DNA of 64,000 nt from Kribbella voronezhensis. GTDB taxonomy: Bacteria; Actinomycetota; Actinomycetes; Propionibacteriales; Kribbellaceae. Position 1 is the stretch's first letter; each line of letters starts with the position of its first letter. Shown here piece by piece: positions 34,781 to 44,736 of this stretch. The position numbers were made by a program, and so were the translations under genes. The DNA is taken from NCBI RefSeq assembly GCF_004365175.1, contig NZ_SOCE01000003.1, positions 434,001 through 498,000 of the forward strand, read 5' to 3'. Below the pieces are notes generated by a model. That model was not told the origin of the DNA. It saw only the letters and a list, made by a program, of their open reading frames with translations, and ran no database searches.

Positions 34781-35695
34781 TCAGAAGCCGGGTTGACCGG
34801 TGTTCGCCTGGTTGGCGTTGGCGGCGGCGACCTCGACGGCGGCCTGGTCGATCTGGTCCGGGGCCAGGGGGCCGCCGGCGGAGCGGCCGCGGCGGCGGGT
34901 GCGCTGTTCGATCTTGTTCGCGGCCAGGCTGACCAGGTAGTTGACGATCACGAACAGGGCGCCGACGAAGATCAGGGCGGGCAGCAGGTTCGATTTGAAG
35001 TTGCCGATCTGCTCCGCCTTCCGGAGCAGTTCCTCGTAGGTGATGATGTAGCCGAGGGCGGTGTCCTTCAGGATCACCACCAGTTGGCCGACGATCGCCG
35101 GCATCATCGCCGTGATTGCCTGCGGCAACAACACCAGCCGCATCGTCTTGCCGGTGGTCAAGCCGATGGCCAGCGCGGCCTCGTTCTGCCCCTTCGGCAG
35201 CGAGTGCACACCGGACCGGACCAGCTCGGCGATGACGGAGCCGTTGTAGAGGGTCAGCCCGGTGACGACGCCGGCCAGCGCGATCTGATCCGCTGGGAAC
35301 GTCTCGTAGTGCCCGTAGAGCGCATAGGCGAACAGCATCATCAGCAGGACCGGAACCGCCCGGAAGAACTCGACGACAATGCTGCTGGGCCAGCGGATCC
35401 ACTTCGCCGCGGACAGTCGGCCGACGCCGAGCAGGACACCGAGGACGAGCGCGAGCACGGTCGAGATCGCGGCGGCCTTGAGCGTGCCGAGCAGGCCGGG
35501 GATCAGGTACTGGGTCCAGATCTCCCCGGTGAGGAACGGCTTCCACTTCGCCGCGGTGAGTTGGCCCTTGTCGTCGAGCTTGGCCAGCACGAACCACAGG
35601 ATCAGCAGCAGGATGACGACGCTGGCCACGCCGACCGCGGCGTACAGGCGCTTGGACCGCGGTCCCGGGGTGTCGAACAGAACGCCGGCGCTCAT
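34781..35695 (-). CDS. gluD: glutamate-type ABC transporter permease (GluD)
   Basis: 304 residues with an N-terminal segment (22-43) and four or five more. EAA-like loop EAALAIGLTTGKTMRLVLLPQAITAMMPAIVGQ marks the polar amino-acid (PAAT) family. A basic, Gly/Ala-rich C-tail of about 40 residues follows. It overlaps gluC by four bases. The order gluA-gluB-gluC-gluD is that of the Corynebacterium glutamate importer. Confidence 0.92.
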   Translation of the reverse strand: MSAGVLFDTPGPRSKRLYAAVGVASVVILLLILWFVLAKLDDKGQLTAAKWKPFLTGEIWTQYLIPGLLGTLKAAAISTVLALVLGVLLGVGRLSAAKWIRWPSSIVVEFFRAVPVLLMMLFAYALYGHYETFPADQIALAGVVTGLTLYNGSVIAELVRSGVHSLPKGQNEAALAIGLTTGKTMRLVLLPQAITAMMPAIVGQLVVILKDTALGYIITYEELLRKAEQIGNFKSNLLPALIFVGALFVIVNYLVSLAANKIEQRTRRRGRSAGGPLAPDQIDQAAVEVAAANANQANTGQPGF

Positions 35696-36381
35696 CGCTT
35701 CACCGCCAGCCGCTTGGACAGCGAGGTGAACAGGATCCCGACCGGCAGGGTGAGGATCACGAAGCCGACCGCGAAGATGCCGAAGACCACGAACAGCACG
35801 TCAGGCCGGTTCTCCATCATGTCCTTCATCGTCGCCGACGACTCGGATACACCGATCACGGAGGCGACGGTCGAGTTCTTGGTGAGTGCGATCAGTACGT
35901 TGCCCAGCGGCGCGATGGCGCCCCGGAAGGCCTGTGGCAGCACGATGTGGCGCAGCGTCTTCAGGAACGGCAGGCCGATCGCGCGAGCGGCCTCTGCCTG
36001 GCCCAGTGGCACCGTGTTCACGCCGCTGCGGATCGCCTCGGCCACGAACGACGCGTGGTAGACGGACAGGCCCAGCACCGCGAGCCGGAAGTTGTTGTCG
36101 TCGATGGAGGTCGGCGAGTTCGGGTCGACCAGCGAGATGCCCAGCTGGACGAAGAGCCCGAGGTTGCAGAACACGATCACCAGCGTCAGCGGAGTGTTCC
36201 GGACGATGTTGACGTAGCCGGTGCCGATCAGTTGCAGCACCCGGACCGGCGAGACCCGCATCACCGCGACGACGGTGCCGATCAGCAGCGCGAACACCGC
36301 CGACAGCAGCGTCAGGTAGATGGTCTGCTTGAAGGCGCCGAAGATCGGATAGTCGGAGAACAACTCGGAGATGACGTGCAT
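35692..36381 (-). CDS. gluC: glutamate-type ABC transporter permease (GluC)
   Basis: 229 residues, five membrane segments. EAARAIGLPFLKTLRHIVLPQAFRGAIAPLGN is the ATPase-contact loop. GSGxxNxxRNTPLTLVI-type sequence (NIVRNTPLTLVIVFCNLGL) is typical of PAAT permeases. It follows a perfect hairpin after gluB, so its expression may be lower than that of the binding protein. Confidence 0.92.
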   Translation of the reverse strand: MHVISELFSDYPIFGAFKQTIYLTLLSAVFALLIGTVVAVMRVSPVRVLQLIGTGYVNIVRNTPLTLVIVFCNLGLFVQLGISLVDPNSPTSIDDNNFRLAVLGLSVYHASFVAEAIRSGVNTVPLGQAEAARAIGLPFLKTLRHIVLPQAFRGAIAPLGNVLIALTKNSTVASVIGVSESSATMKDMMENRPDVLFVVFGIFAVGFVILTLPVGILFTSLSKRLAVKR

Positions 36382-36415
36382 GCTGCTCCAGCGGGGGAAC
36401 GAGGTGGAGACCTAC

Positions 36416-36450
36416 TCGTGGGGAGGGATCAGCACGATCCCTCCCCACGA
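36416..36450 (-). terminator. intercistronic hairpin between gluB and gluC
   Basis: Perfect 15-base-pair stem: TCGTGGGGAGGGATC (36416-36430) and GATCCCTCCCCACGA (36436-36450), five-base loop, eight bases beyond the gluB stop on the minus strand. Without a U-run it probably acts as a partial terminator or as a 3' stabiliser of the gluAB mRNA. Confidence 0.75.
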
Positions 36451-36458
36451 GACACAGG

Positions 36459-37295
36459 TCAGGCGCAGGTGTCGAACGTCTTCGGCGGGTTCGTCGCCGG
36501 GTCCAGCTTCAGCCCGGACGGGCCGATGTTGGCGTCGAAGGCCTTCTGCCACTCGCCGGAGTCGACCATCTTCTTCAGGGCGGCGTTCACCTTCTCGCAG
36601 GTGTCCTTGTCGCCCTTCTTCAGGCCGACGCCGTAGCGCTCGGTGGAGAAGGTCTTGCCGACGACCTTGAACTTGCCCTGGTTGGCCGGCTGCGCGGCGA
36701 ACCCGGCCAGGATGGTGTTGTCGGTGGTGACGGCGTCGATCGAACCGCCGGCCAGCGCCTCGACACACTTGGAGTAGGTGTCGTACTTCTGCAGCTGAAC
36801 GGTCTTGGCGTACTTGTCGGCGACCTTCTGGGCCGACGTCGAGCCGCTCACCGAGCAGAGCTTCTTGCCGTTCAGCGCGTCCGGACCGGTGATGTCGCTG
36901 TTGTCGGCCTTGACCAGCAGGTCCTGACCGGCGACCAGGTACGGGCCGGCGAAGGAGACCTTCTCCTTGCGGGCGTCGGTGATCGAGTAGGTCGCCAGGA
37001 TCATCTTGACCTGGCCGTTCTGGAGCAGGCTCTCGCGCTGCGCCGACGGGGACTCCTTGAACTCGATCTTGTCCTCGGCGTAGCCGAGTTCCTTCGCCAC
37101 GTACTTGGCGACGTCGACGTCCATACCGGTGTTCTTCGAGCCTTCCTTCAGGCCGAGACCGGGCTGGTCGAACTTGACGCCGATGACGATCTTGTCGCCC
37201 CCGCCACCGCCCGAGCCCGAGTCGTCGCCACAGGCCGTCAGACCGGTTGCGGCCAGGACCGTGATGCCGAGGGCAGCGATGATCCGCTGTCGCAT
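36459..37295 (-). CDS. gluB: glutamate-binding lipoprotein (GluB)
   Basis: 278 residues. Lipobox LTAC with Cys at 22, Gly-rich linker, then PBP family 3 domain: KIVIGVKFDQPGLGLKEGSKNTGMDVDVAKYVAKELGY, QNGQVKMILATYSITDARKEKVSFAGPYLVAGQDLLV and LCSVSGSTSAQ. Membrane-anchored receptor for glutamate or a related acidic amino acid. Confidence 0.93.
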   Translation of the reverse strand: MRQRIIAALGITVLAATGLTACGDDSGSGGGGGDKIVIGVKFDQPGLGLKEGSKNTGMDVDVAKYVAKELGYAEDKIEFKESPSAQRESLLQNGQVKMILATYSITDARKEKVSFAGPYLVAGQDLLVKADNSDITGPDALNGKKLCSVSGSTSAQKVADKYAKTVQLQKYDTYSKCVEALAGGSIDAVTTDNTILAGFAAQPANQGKFKVVGKTFSTERYGVGLKKGDKDTCEKVNAALKKMVDSGEWQKAFDANIGPSGLKLDPATNPPKTFDTCA

Positions 37296-37353
37296 GTTGG
37301 TTTCCTCCAGGTATTCGGTACTGCTCAGGAATTGCAGGGGATGGACGGGGCGG

Positions 37354-38114
<761 letters not shown>

Positions 38115-38115
<1 letters not shown>

Positions 38116-38127
38116 GGCGAGAACTTA
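38115..38127 (-). promoter_or_regulatory. possible leaderless -10 box of the glu operon
   Basis: On the minus strand GATAAGTT is followed by CTCGCC and then the gluA ATG. No good -35 box is visible 16-19 bases upstream. Confidence 0.35.
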
Positions 38128-38199
38128 TCGGAGCCGGGGGTGAGCCGCACGGCTCCGGGGTCCCACGGAGGTAACGATCTGCGACCAGCGTGTCGTTGA

Positions 38200-38215
38200 G
38201 TCACCGATCGGTCAC
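38200..38215. promoter_or_regulatory. operator-like palindrome upstream of gluA
   Basis: GTCACCGATCGGTCAC is a 16-base palindrome with seven of eight pairs matching, 85 bases upstream of gluA. ATCCTGCAGGAT (38224-38235), a perfect 12-base palindrome, follows. Both lie in the 256-base region between gluA and the divergent propeller gene. Confidence 0.45.
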
Positions 38216-38371
38216 GCACCGAACGATCCTGCAGGATTTCCCTTGTTCCACCCCGCGCCGGTCCGATCCCTACCGTCGGCCGCATCCCCGGACGTATGGT
38301 CCGAGCGGCCGTGTGCTACGGGAGCAACCGCGAGAACCAACGGTGCCCCGCCGGAAACTGCGGAGTGAGTC

Positions 38372-41044
38372 ATGCGAATCTCGCTGACGGGACGTCATCG
38401 GAAGATCCTGGCAGGTGTCCTCGGCGTAGGACTCGTTGCCACCGGCATTGGCGGCTACGCCGGCCGGTACGAACTCAAGGAGCAATGGCTCAAACATCAA
38501 TGGGCCGACAAGCACTACAACGCGGCCGTGATGGAGAAGGCGCTGATGATCGCCGGCGGCAACCCGTCGGAGATGCAGAGCGAGTCCAAGGAAGCGTTCA
38601 CCATCGCCGACGAGTTCGAGCAGGCGCGGACGGCACCGGGCATCGTTGCCCCGGGCGCGTACTCCGCGGCCTTCGCCCAGCTCACCGCGATGCAGCACAC
38701 GGCCGGGACCTGGAGTGACGTCACCAAGGTTCCCTACAACGCGGACGACCCGCGCTACCGCGACTGGTACTCGAACTCCAGTGGTGGCGCCGGCCACGTG
38801 ACCGGCCGGATCACCGGCCTCGCCGCCGACAACTCGAATCACGTGTACGCCGCCGGCGCGAACGGCGGCGTCTGGCGCTCCAGCGCGGGCGGCGGCAACT
38901 GGACCCCGCTGAGCGACTCCCTGCCCTCACTGAGCGGCGGTGACCTGCAACTGGCCGGCGACGGATCGCTCTGGTACGCGACCGGCGAGGCCAACACCGG
39001 CGGTACGTCGTACGTCGGGTCGGGCGTCTATCGCCTCGCGAACCCGACCTCGGGCGCCTTCGCTCCGTCGGACCGGGTCGGTGGCAAGGAGCTCGAGTCC
39101 ACCACCGTCGGCCGGCTGCGCTGGGGTGGCGGCCAGGTGTTCGCGGCGACCAACCGCGGAATCTGGTACCACGACGCGTCGACCAAGGCCGGCGCCTGGA
39201 AGGTCGGGTTCTACCCGAACCCGGACTTCATGCCCGAGATCAAGGACGACGCCGGCAACGTGCTGGTGCCGGCCGGAAGCCAGACGGGTGGCGCCACGAA
39301 CGCGGCGTACAAGAACATCGTCAACGACATCGCGATCGACCCGAAGAACCCCAAGCACGTGATCGCCGCGATCGGCTGGCGTTCGGGCGACACCTACAAC
39401 GGCTTCTACGAGACGAACGACTTCACCGCCGGTCCGTCGAGCTGGAAGCGGCTGAGCGTCGTGCTCGGCGGTATCAAGAACAGCACCGACGTCGGCTACA
39501 CGACCTTCGCCTTCTCCAAGACCGGCGACCGGTTGTACGCGCTGGTGCAGCAGCCGAGCAAGATCAACAGCAGCACCAGTCTGGCCGGGATCTTCGTGTC
39601 GAAGACCGGCAGCCCGGCCGGTCCGTGGAACAAGATCGCGGATCCGCAGATCCTGCACAACAGCGGCTCCGCACTGAGCCGCAAGGGCTACGCCGTCGGC
39701 GTACAGGCCTGGTACAACCAGTTCCTCGCCGTCGACCCGGCCAACGCCGACCACGTCTGGGCCGGTCTGGAAGAGGTCTTCGAGACCACCGACGCCGGCT
39801 CGCACTGGGCGACCATCGGCCCGTACTGGAACTTCGGCTTCGGCTGCTGGGACATCTCGGACGCGAAGAACACGTGCCCGATGGCACCACACTCCGACCA
39901 GCACTCCGTTGCCGTCGGTACGGCGGGAGGTAAGCCGGTCGTGTTCGTCGGCAACGACGGTGGTCTCTACCGGCGCCCGGTGAACGGCCAGATCAACGCG
40001 AACAAGAACGGCACCGACTGGTCGTCGCTCACCGACGACGGGACGATGGACGCGCTGCAGTACTACTCGGTGTCCGTCGGCAAGGACACCAAGAACGGCG
40101 GCGTCGTAGTCTCCGGCGGTCTGCAGGACAACGGGGTGTCGAACCTGTTCTCGGTCAAGCCCGACGGCACGACCAGCGACTCCGAGATGGGCTCGAACTT
40201 CGGTGGCGACGGCGGTGACGGCGCGGCCGACCCGCAGAACGGGTGCAACCAGCTCCAGGAGTACACCTCGCTGGCGGTCAAGATCACCAACAACTGCGCG
40301 CTGAACCCTGGTGCGTTGAGTGTCGACCAGGCGAGCTCGTGGAGTCTCGACCCGGGCGACCCGGCGCCGCGGTTCATCGCGCCGGTCGCGATCGACTCGG
40401 CGAACTCCAACGGCTTCATCGCGGGTGGCCAGTACGTCTACACCTCCACCAAGGGCTGGGGGATGCGGAGTGCCTCCGAGTGGACCAAGGCGTTCGACCT
40501 CGGCGCGGGTCACTCGGCGACCGCGGTCGCGATGCGTGGCGGCGTCGGCTGGGTGAGCTGGTGCGGTCCGTGCAACAACGCCGGATTCGCCCGCGGGCTG
40601 GCGACCAATGCGGGTGGCAGTTGGCACCAGGTCACGCTGCCGGGCACCTTCCCGAACAGGTACCTCGCCGGGATCGGGATCGATCCGGCGTCGGGTCAGC
40701 ACGCGTACGTCGCGGTGAACGGCTTCTCCCGCCGCTTCACCGAGGGACCGGGTGCGGGGGTCGGCCACGTCTTCGAGACCAAGGACGGCGGCGCCACCTG
40801 GACGGACATCTCGGCGAACATGCCCGACATCCCGACCAGCGCGGTCAAGCAACTGGCGAACGGTGCCTTGGTGGTCGGGTCCGACCTGGCCACGTTCTAC
40901 CGGGCGCCGGGTGCGACGAACTGGCAGGTCCTGGGCAACGGTGCGCCGACGACGACCGTGATGGACATCGAGGCCGGGCCTGACGGCCGGGTGTACGCCG
41001 CAACTCACGGCCGCGGGATCTGGAGCATCACCCCGCCGGCCTGA
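38372..41044 (+). CDS. large exported VPS10/BNR-type beta-propeller protein
   Basis: 890 residues. N-terminal signal or anchor helix (ILAGVLGVGLVATGIGGYAG at 12-31), a helical region to about 110, then a long beta-propeller containing BNR-like Asp boxes: SAGGGNWTPL, TTDAGSHWATIG, TNAGGSWHQV and TKDGGATWTDIS, with AATHGRGIW at the end. The arrangement resembles sortilin/VPS10 and GH74-like repeats. No GH74 catalytic residues can be assigned by eye, so I call it an exported propeller protein: possible roles are glycan binding or xyloglucanase-like hydrolysis. GCGGAG lies before the ATG. Confidence 0.85.
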   Translation: MRISLTGRHRKILAGVLGVGLVATGIGGYAGRYELKEQWLKHQWADKHYNAAVMEKALMIAGGNPSEMQSESKEAFTIADEFEQARTAPGIVAPGAYSAAFAQLTAMQHTAGTWSDVTKVPYNADDPRYRDWYSNSSGGAGHVTGRITGLAADNSNHVYAAGANGGVWRSSAGGGNWTPLSDSLPSLSGGDLQLAGDGSLWYATGEANTGGTSYVGSGVYRLANPTSGAFAPSDRVGGKELESTTVGRLRWGGGQVFAATNRGIWYHDASTKAGAWKVGFYPNPDFMPEIKDDAGNVLVPAGSQTGGATNAAYKNIVNDIAIDPKNPKHVIAAIGWRSGDTYNGFYETNDFTAGPSSWKRLSVVLGGIKNSTDVGYTTFAFSKTGDRLYALVQQPSKINSSTSLAGIFVSKTGSPAGPWNKIADPQILHNSGSALSRKGYAVGVQAWYNQFLAVDPANADHVWAGLEEVFETTDAGSHWATIGPYWNFGFGCWDISDAKNTCPMAPHSDQHSVAVGTAGGKPVVFVGNDGGLYRRPVNGQINANKNGTDWSSLTDDGTMDALQYYSVSVGKDTKNGGVVVSGGLQDNGVSNLFSVKPDGTTSDSEMGSNFGGDGGDGAADPQNGCNQLQEYTSLAVKITNNCALNPGALSVDQASSWSLDPGDPAPRFIAPVAIDSANSNGFIAGGQYVYTSTKGWGMRSASEWTKAFDLGAGHSATAVAMRGGVGWVSWCGPCNNAGFARGLATNAGGSWHQVTLPGTFPNRYLAGIGIDPASGQHAYVAVNGFSRRFTEGPGAGVGHVFETKDGGATWTDISANMPDIPTSAVKQLANGALVVGSDLATFYRAPGATNWQVLGNGAPTTTVMDIEAGPDGRVYAATHGRGIWSITPPA

Positions 41045-41055
41045 GTCACCCAGCC

Positions 41056-41088
41056 AGGACGGCCCGCTCTCTCGAGGCGGGCCGTCCT
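41056..41088. terminator. bidirectional terminator between the propeller and amidohydrolase genes
   Basis: Perfect 12-base-pair stem AGGACGGCCCGC (41056-41067) and GCGGGCCGTCCT (41077-41088), nine-base loop, placed between two converging stops. Confidence 0.85.
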
Positions 41089-41100
41089 GCTGTCCATCGG

Positions 41101-42630
41101 TCAAGCGGGGCGGTTGGTTCCGCAGCAGCCGCCGGCGGCGATCGCGGCGGCCGACGGGGGCTGCTTCACCGCGGCCTCGACGTCGGCGAGCATCTTCTGC
41201 TGGGCAGCGGGGGAGATGACGCGGCCGCGGGTGATGACCGAGTGGATCCGCCGGGTGTTGCGGATGTCCTGCAGTGGATCGGCGTCGAGTACGACGAGGT
41301 CGGCCAGCTTCCGCGGCTCGACCGTACCGGTGTTCATCCCGAGGAATCGCGCGGGCTCGATCGTCGCCGCGGCCAGCGCCTGCCTCGTCGATGCACCGGC
41401 GGCAACGAGCAACTCGAGTTCGTCGTGCAACGCGAAGCCGGGTACGGAGTACGGCGTACCGGTGTCTGTGCCGGCCAGGACCGGTACGTCGTGCTCGAAC
41501 AACTCGCGGACGAAGCGTTGCCGGTACTCCCACATCTGTCGCTGGTGGGCGATCTCCTCGGCACCGCGGTTCGCCTTGTAGAGGGTGTCCATCACGTACT
41601 CGAAGGTCCCGATCGAGTCCTCACTGAGGTACTTCAGCGTCGCCGGATCCGGGCCGCTGAAGTCGGGCAGGTCGAGCGCGTGGTGCATCGTCAACGTGGG
41701 CGTCACCCGGGTCCGGTTGCGTCGGAGCGTGCCGAACACGTCGGCCGCTCGCGCCGGGCTGTAGGTGTTCGCGGCGATCCACTCGATCGGGTGCATCTGG
41801 CGGAACCAGCCGTTGTAGTCCCCGGTCCGTACGGCGATCGCCTGCTGCATCCGGCGTACTTCGGCCTCGCGGGTCGACACCGACAAGGCCAGCGAGTGGA
41901 TGTGCTCGATACTGCGCTGCCCGGCGGCGCTGACCTGCTTGATCGACACTTGGTCCGGCGCATGCCCGTGCACAGTCAGGCCAACCCGGCGTGCCTCGTC
42001 GAGGATCGCCCGGTACGCCGTGGGGCTGAGCCGCGAGTACACCTTGACGAAGTCCGCGCCCTCGCCCTTCACCTGCCGTACTGCGGCCCGCGCGCCGGCC
42101 TCGTCGTTCACGACCAGCACGTGCAGCAGGTTCGGATCCCACAAGGTCGGGTCCCCGTCGATGATCTGGCTCGCCACGACCATCCGCGGTCCCAGCAGGC
42201 TGCCCGCCTCGATCCGGTCACGCCAGTCGTACAGGACGGGGTCGGGGGCCGCCATCTCGCGGACCGTGGTGAGGCCGTTCGCCAGGTAGAGCGGCGGCGA
42301 GACGTGCTCGTCACCCAGCGAATGAACGTGCATATCGGCAAGCCCGGGGATGACGAACTTGCCGGAGAGCCTGAGTTCGGTGGCACCACGCGGTACCGGT
42401 AGGCGACCGACTCCAATGATCCGGTCGCCGCTGATCAACACGGTCTGATGCTTGTCCCGGCGACCGCCCGCGACGTCGATGACGGTGACGTCGGTCAAGG
42501 CGGTGATGCGGGTGCCACGCCGGCTACGCGAGATGGCGGCGGCGGGGGAGCCGACGGCGAAGGAACCACCGGCAAGCACTGCGGCCCCGGCGGCGGTACG
42601 GGCGAGAAACTGACGACGAGAACTGTTCAT
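41101..42630 (-). CDS. Tat-exported amidohydrolase
   Basis: 509 residues. Tat signal: SRRQFLART followed by AAGAAVLAGGSFAVGSPAAA. Amidohydrolase superfamily metal site: LADMHVH, Lys in FVKVYS (possible carbamylated ligand), HGHAPD, EHIHSL and AGTDTG. VVLDADPLQDIRNTRRI and VITRGRVI close the barrel as in imidazolonepropionase-like and prolidase-like members. The substrate is open (peptides, lactones or cyclic amides). It ends in an unusual Cys-Cys (GGCCGTN). Upstream is the inverted-repeat region. Confidence 0.87.
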   Translation of the reverse strand: MNSSRRQFLARTAAGAAVLAGGSFAVGSPAAAISRSRRGTRITALTDVTVIDVAGGRRDKHQTVLISGDRIIGVGRLPVPRGATELRLSGKFVIPGLADMHVHSLGDEHVSPPLYLANGLTTVREMAAPDPVLYDWRDRIEAGSLLGPRMVVASQIIDGDPTLWDPNLLHVLVVNDEAGARAAVRQVKGEGADFVKVYSRLSPTAYRAILDEARRVGLTVHGHAPDQVSIKQVSAAGQRSIEHIHSLALSVSTREAEVRRMQQAIAVRTGDYNGWFRQMHPIEWIAANTYSPARAADVFGTLRRNRTRVTPTLTMHHALDLPDFSGPDPATLKYLSEDSIGTFEYVMDTLYKANRGAEEIAHQRQMWEYRQRFVRELFEHDVPVLAGTDTGTPYSVPGFALHDELELLVAAGASTRQALAAATIEPARFLGMNTGTVEPRKLADLVVLDADPLQDIRNTRRIHSVITRGRVISPAAQQKMLADVEAAVKQPPSAAAIAAGGCCGTNRPA

Positions 42631-42714
42631 GGGTTCCAGTGTTGTCGGGACGAGCGTGCGCGGCAGGGGTCGCAGAACCCCGATCGGGGTGGTGCTAGAC
42701 CCACCTGTTTCTCA

Positions 42715-43097
42715 CCCACGCCGCCGCCTACGGGCGCTCCTGCGTCGCGTCCTCCGGCGGCTGGCTCCCACCCGCCCGGGACGCGGGCTCCTACGCCGCC
42801 TGCTGAAACGGTTGCCTGGCTGAGGCCGCCGAACGAGTACCCGCAGGCTGAAGGCAAGAGAACCCGTGAGAGGCGACGACGTGAAATGAGGCGACCTCGG
42901 CCTGCAACTCAACCAGCTCCGGCGTTGGCCCTCACGTCACGCCCCTGGAGCGGCCTGCCACCCGCTTTCGGACACGTATTCGACCACCCGAGCCAGGCAC
43001 CCATCCAGCGGGCGACGGAGGAGCCCGCGTCCCGGGGCGGGTGGGAGCCAGCAGCCGAAGGACGCGACGCAGGAGCGCCCGCAGGCGGCGGCGTGGG
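42715..43097. repeat. 77-bp inverted-repeat pair flanking about 228 bp
   Basis: The left arm 42715-42791 and the right arm 43020-43097 are reverse complements over about 77 bases with roughly four mismatches and one single-base indel. Shared anchors include GGAGCCCGCGTCCC, GGCGGGTGGGAGCCAG and GGACGCGACGCAGGAGCGCC. The 228 bases between them have no credible gene. The structure occupies most of the 538-base region between the divergent amidohydrolase and propeller genes. It could form a cruciform, or represent a non-autonomous element. Confidence 0.88.
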
Positions 43098-43155
43098 CAA
43101 GACGCGCGCGCCTCTGCCGGCGTGCGTGGCTTGGGGCGCGACCCCGGTGTCCACC

Positions 43156-43169
43156 TATCCTCGGCCGGG
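43156..43169 (+). promoter_or_regulatory. leaderless -10 box of the membrane propeller gene
   Basis: TATCCT (43156-43161), seven bases, then the GTG at 43169; no ribosome site. Confidence 0.5.
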
Positions 43170-44704
43170 TGAAGTTTCAACTGGTCCCTCGCGGGCGGGC
43201 CATCTTTCTGGGGATCCTGGCTTTGGTCGGCCTGGGGGCGGTGGGTTGGGCGATCGCCGTGCCGCGACCGGTCCTGTACGTCGTGGGCCTGCTGCTCTGC
43301 GCGCCGCTGGTCATCCTGGCGGTCGCCGAGCTCGTCCGGCGTCGGACTTCGCGAAGGCTGGTTCTCTGGTCTGCTGGGTTGCTGGTCGCGGTGGTTGTGC
43401 TGGTGGTTGCGATCGCCATTCCGCGGGCGGCGCTGGACGGTCAGAGCCGATCCGGCGTCAAGTGGTCCGCATCGCTTGACGATCGGCTGTCGCACACGGG
43501 TGGAATTTCGGTCTGGGCGATCGGGGACCGTATCTATCTGCTGGGCGCCGAGCAGCCGCTGCGGTCCTACGAGAAGTCGACGGGCCGGTTCGTCGCGAGC
43601 TATCCAGCGGCCCGGTACAAAACGACGGCGGTGGCTGCCGACGGCTCGGTAGTTGGCTGGTCGGCCTCCGCCGATAACCAGGGCACCGTGACCTACTACT
43701 CCCGGGACGGTCAGGAGCTCTGGGCAAAGTCTTTCAAGGGTCGCGGGGCGATCGGCTCGCTCGACTACTTCACGCCCGTTGTGGCGGCGTCCGACGGGCT
43801 GGTCGTTCTCGCGGACTGCCAGTTCAGGGAGTTGAGCGAGGCCAAGCCCTGTACCTGGACCGGTGTCGACAAGACCGGCAAGACCGTCTGGACACAGCAG
43901 GACCACCGGGCGGCCGAGAACACTGCGGGGCGGACCGTCATCTTCCGCCGTACGGTCCCGGCGCTGCCGTCGGTGGTCGTGGGCCTGCGCCAGTTGGACG
44001 CGGATCGCAACGAGTACGTGATCCGGTCGGCCGTCGACGGCCGTGAGCTGAACCGGTACGCCGTCCAGCCGCTGAGCGCGCTCGGCCTGCAGGGTGATCT
44101 GACCGTGATCGCGGAGAAGGTCAATGGCAACTGCCAGGTGCTGGGCTTCCGCGACGGCAAGCAGGCAGTCGCGACCACGGGAATGCCCTGTTTGCAGGGG
44201 ATGCACACGACGTACCCCGGCAGCCTTCGGCTCACGCCCGACCGGGCCTATCTGCTGGAGGGTGGCAATGCGCGGACGGTGTCGCTGAAGGACGGCAGTT
44301 GGCGGTCGATCGGCGGCCTGACCATCTCCACCGGTGACGAGCCTGCGGTGGCCGGGTCGGACGAGATCGTCTACCGCAGCGGCGGCACACTGACGGCAGT
44401 CGACGCGGGCAGCGGTGACAAGCTGTGGAAGAAGGACGTGCCCGGGAAGATCGTCGACATGTACGTCGACAACGGCGGCCTGCTGGTGTTCAGCAGGCCG
44501 AACGTGCACAACCCGTTCCTGTCCCACGCGGACCAGGACGAGAACGCCCTCCAGGTGACGTCGTGGGTCTCGCGGACCGGCAAGCAGACCGCGTCGCTGC
44601 TCGTCCGGAACGGCGACGCGACCCGCGGCGCCTCGATCGGCCCGGGCCAGAGCTTCCTGGTCGCCTACGACGTCCCGGGCGTCCGACTGGTCGGTGCCGA
44701 CTGA
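43169..44704 (+). CDS. membrane-anchored PQQ-like beta-propeller protein
   Basis: 511 residues. Three N-terminal membrane segments (about 11-30, 34-57, 64-85) are followed by an extracytoplasmic beta-propeller with PQQ-like blades: [51 protein letters not shown] and [14 protein letters not shown]. No enzyme motif is visible; such proteins are usually scaffolds or sensors. GTG start after TATCCT. It lies 32 bases before miaB, which has its own -10-like TAGGCT. Confidence 0.83.
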   Translation: MKFQLVPRGRAIFLGILALVGLGAVGWAIAVPRPVLYVVGLLLCAPLVILAVAELVRRRTSRRLVLWSAGLLVAVVVLVVAIAIPRAALDGQSRSGVKWSASLDDRLSHTGGISVWAIGDRIYLLGAEQPLRSYEKSTGRFVASYPAARYKTTAVAADGSVVGWSASADNQGTVTYYSRDGQELWAKSFKGRGAIGSLDYFTPVVAASDGLVVLADCQFRELSEAKPCTWTGVDKTGKTVWTQQDHRAAENTAGRTVIFRRTVPALPSVVVGLRQLDADRNEYVIRSAVDGRELNRYAVQPLSALGLQGDLTVIAEKVNGNCQVLGFRDGKQAVATTGMPCLQGMHTTYPGSLRLTPDRAYLLEGGNARTVSLKDGSWRSIGGLTISTGDEPAVAGSDEIVYRSGGTLTAVDAGSGDKLWKKDVPGKIVDMYVDNGGLLVFSRPNVHNPFLSHADQDENALQVTSWVSRTGKQTASLLVRNGDATRGASIGPGQSFLVAYDVPGVRLVGAD

Positions 44705-44736
44705 GACCGCCGTACGACGTAGGCTTGGTGGCTGTT

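Noticed and set aside
42448-43479. 343-residue plus-strand frame through the inverted repeat
   Set aside because: Composition is Arg/Gly/Pro-rich shadow, it overlaps two real genes and it has no ribosome site.
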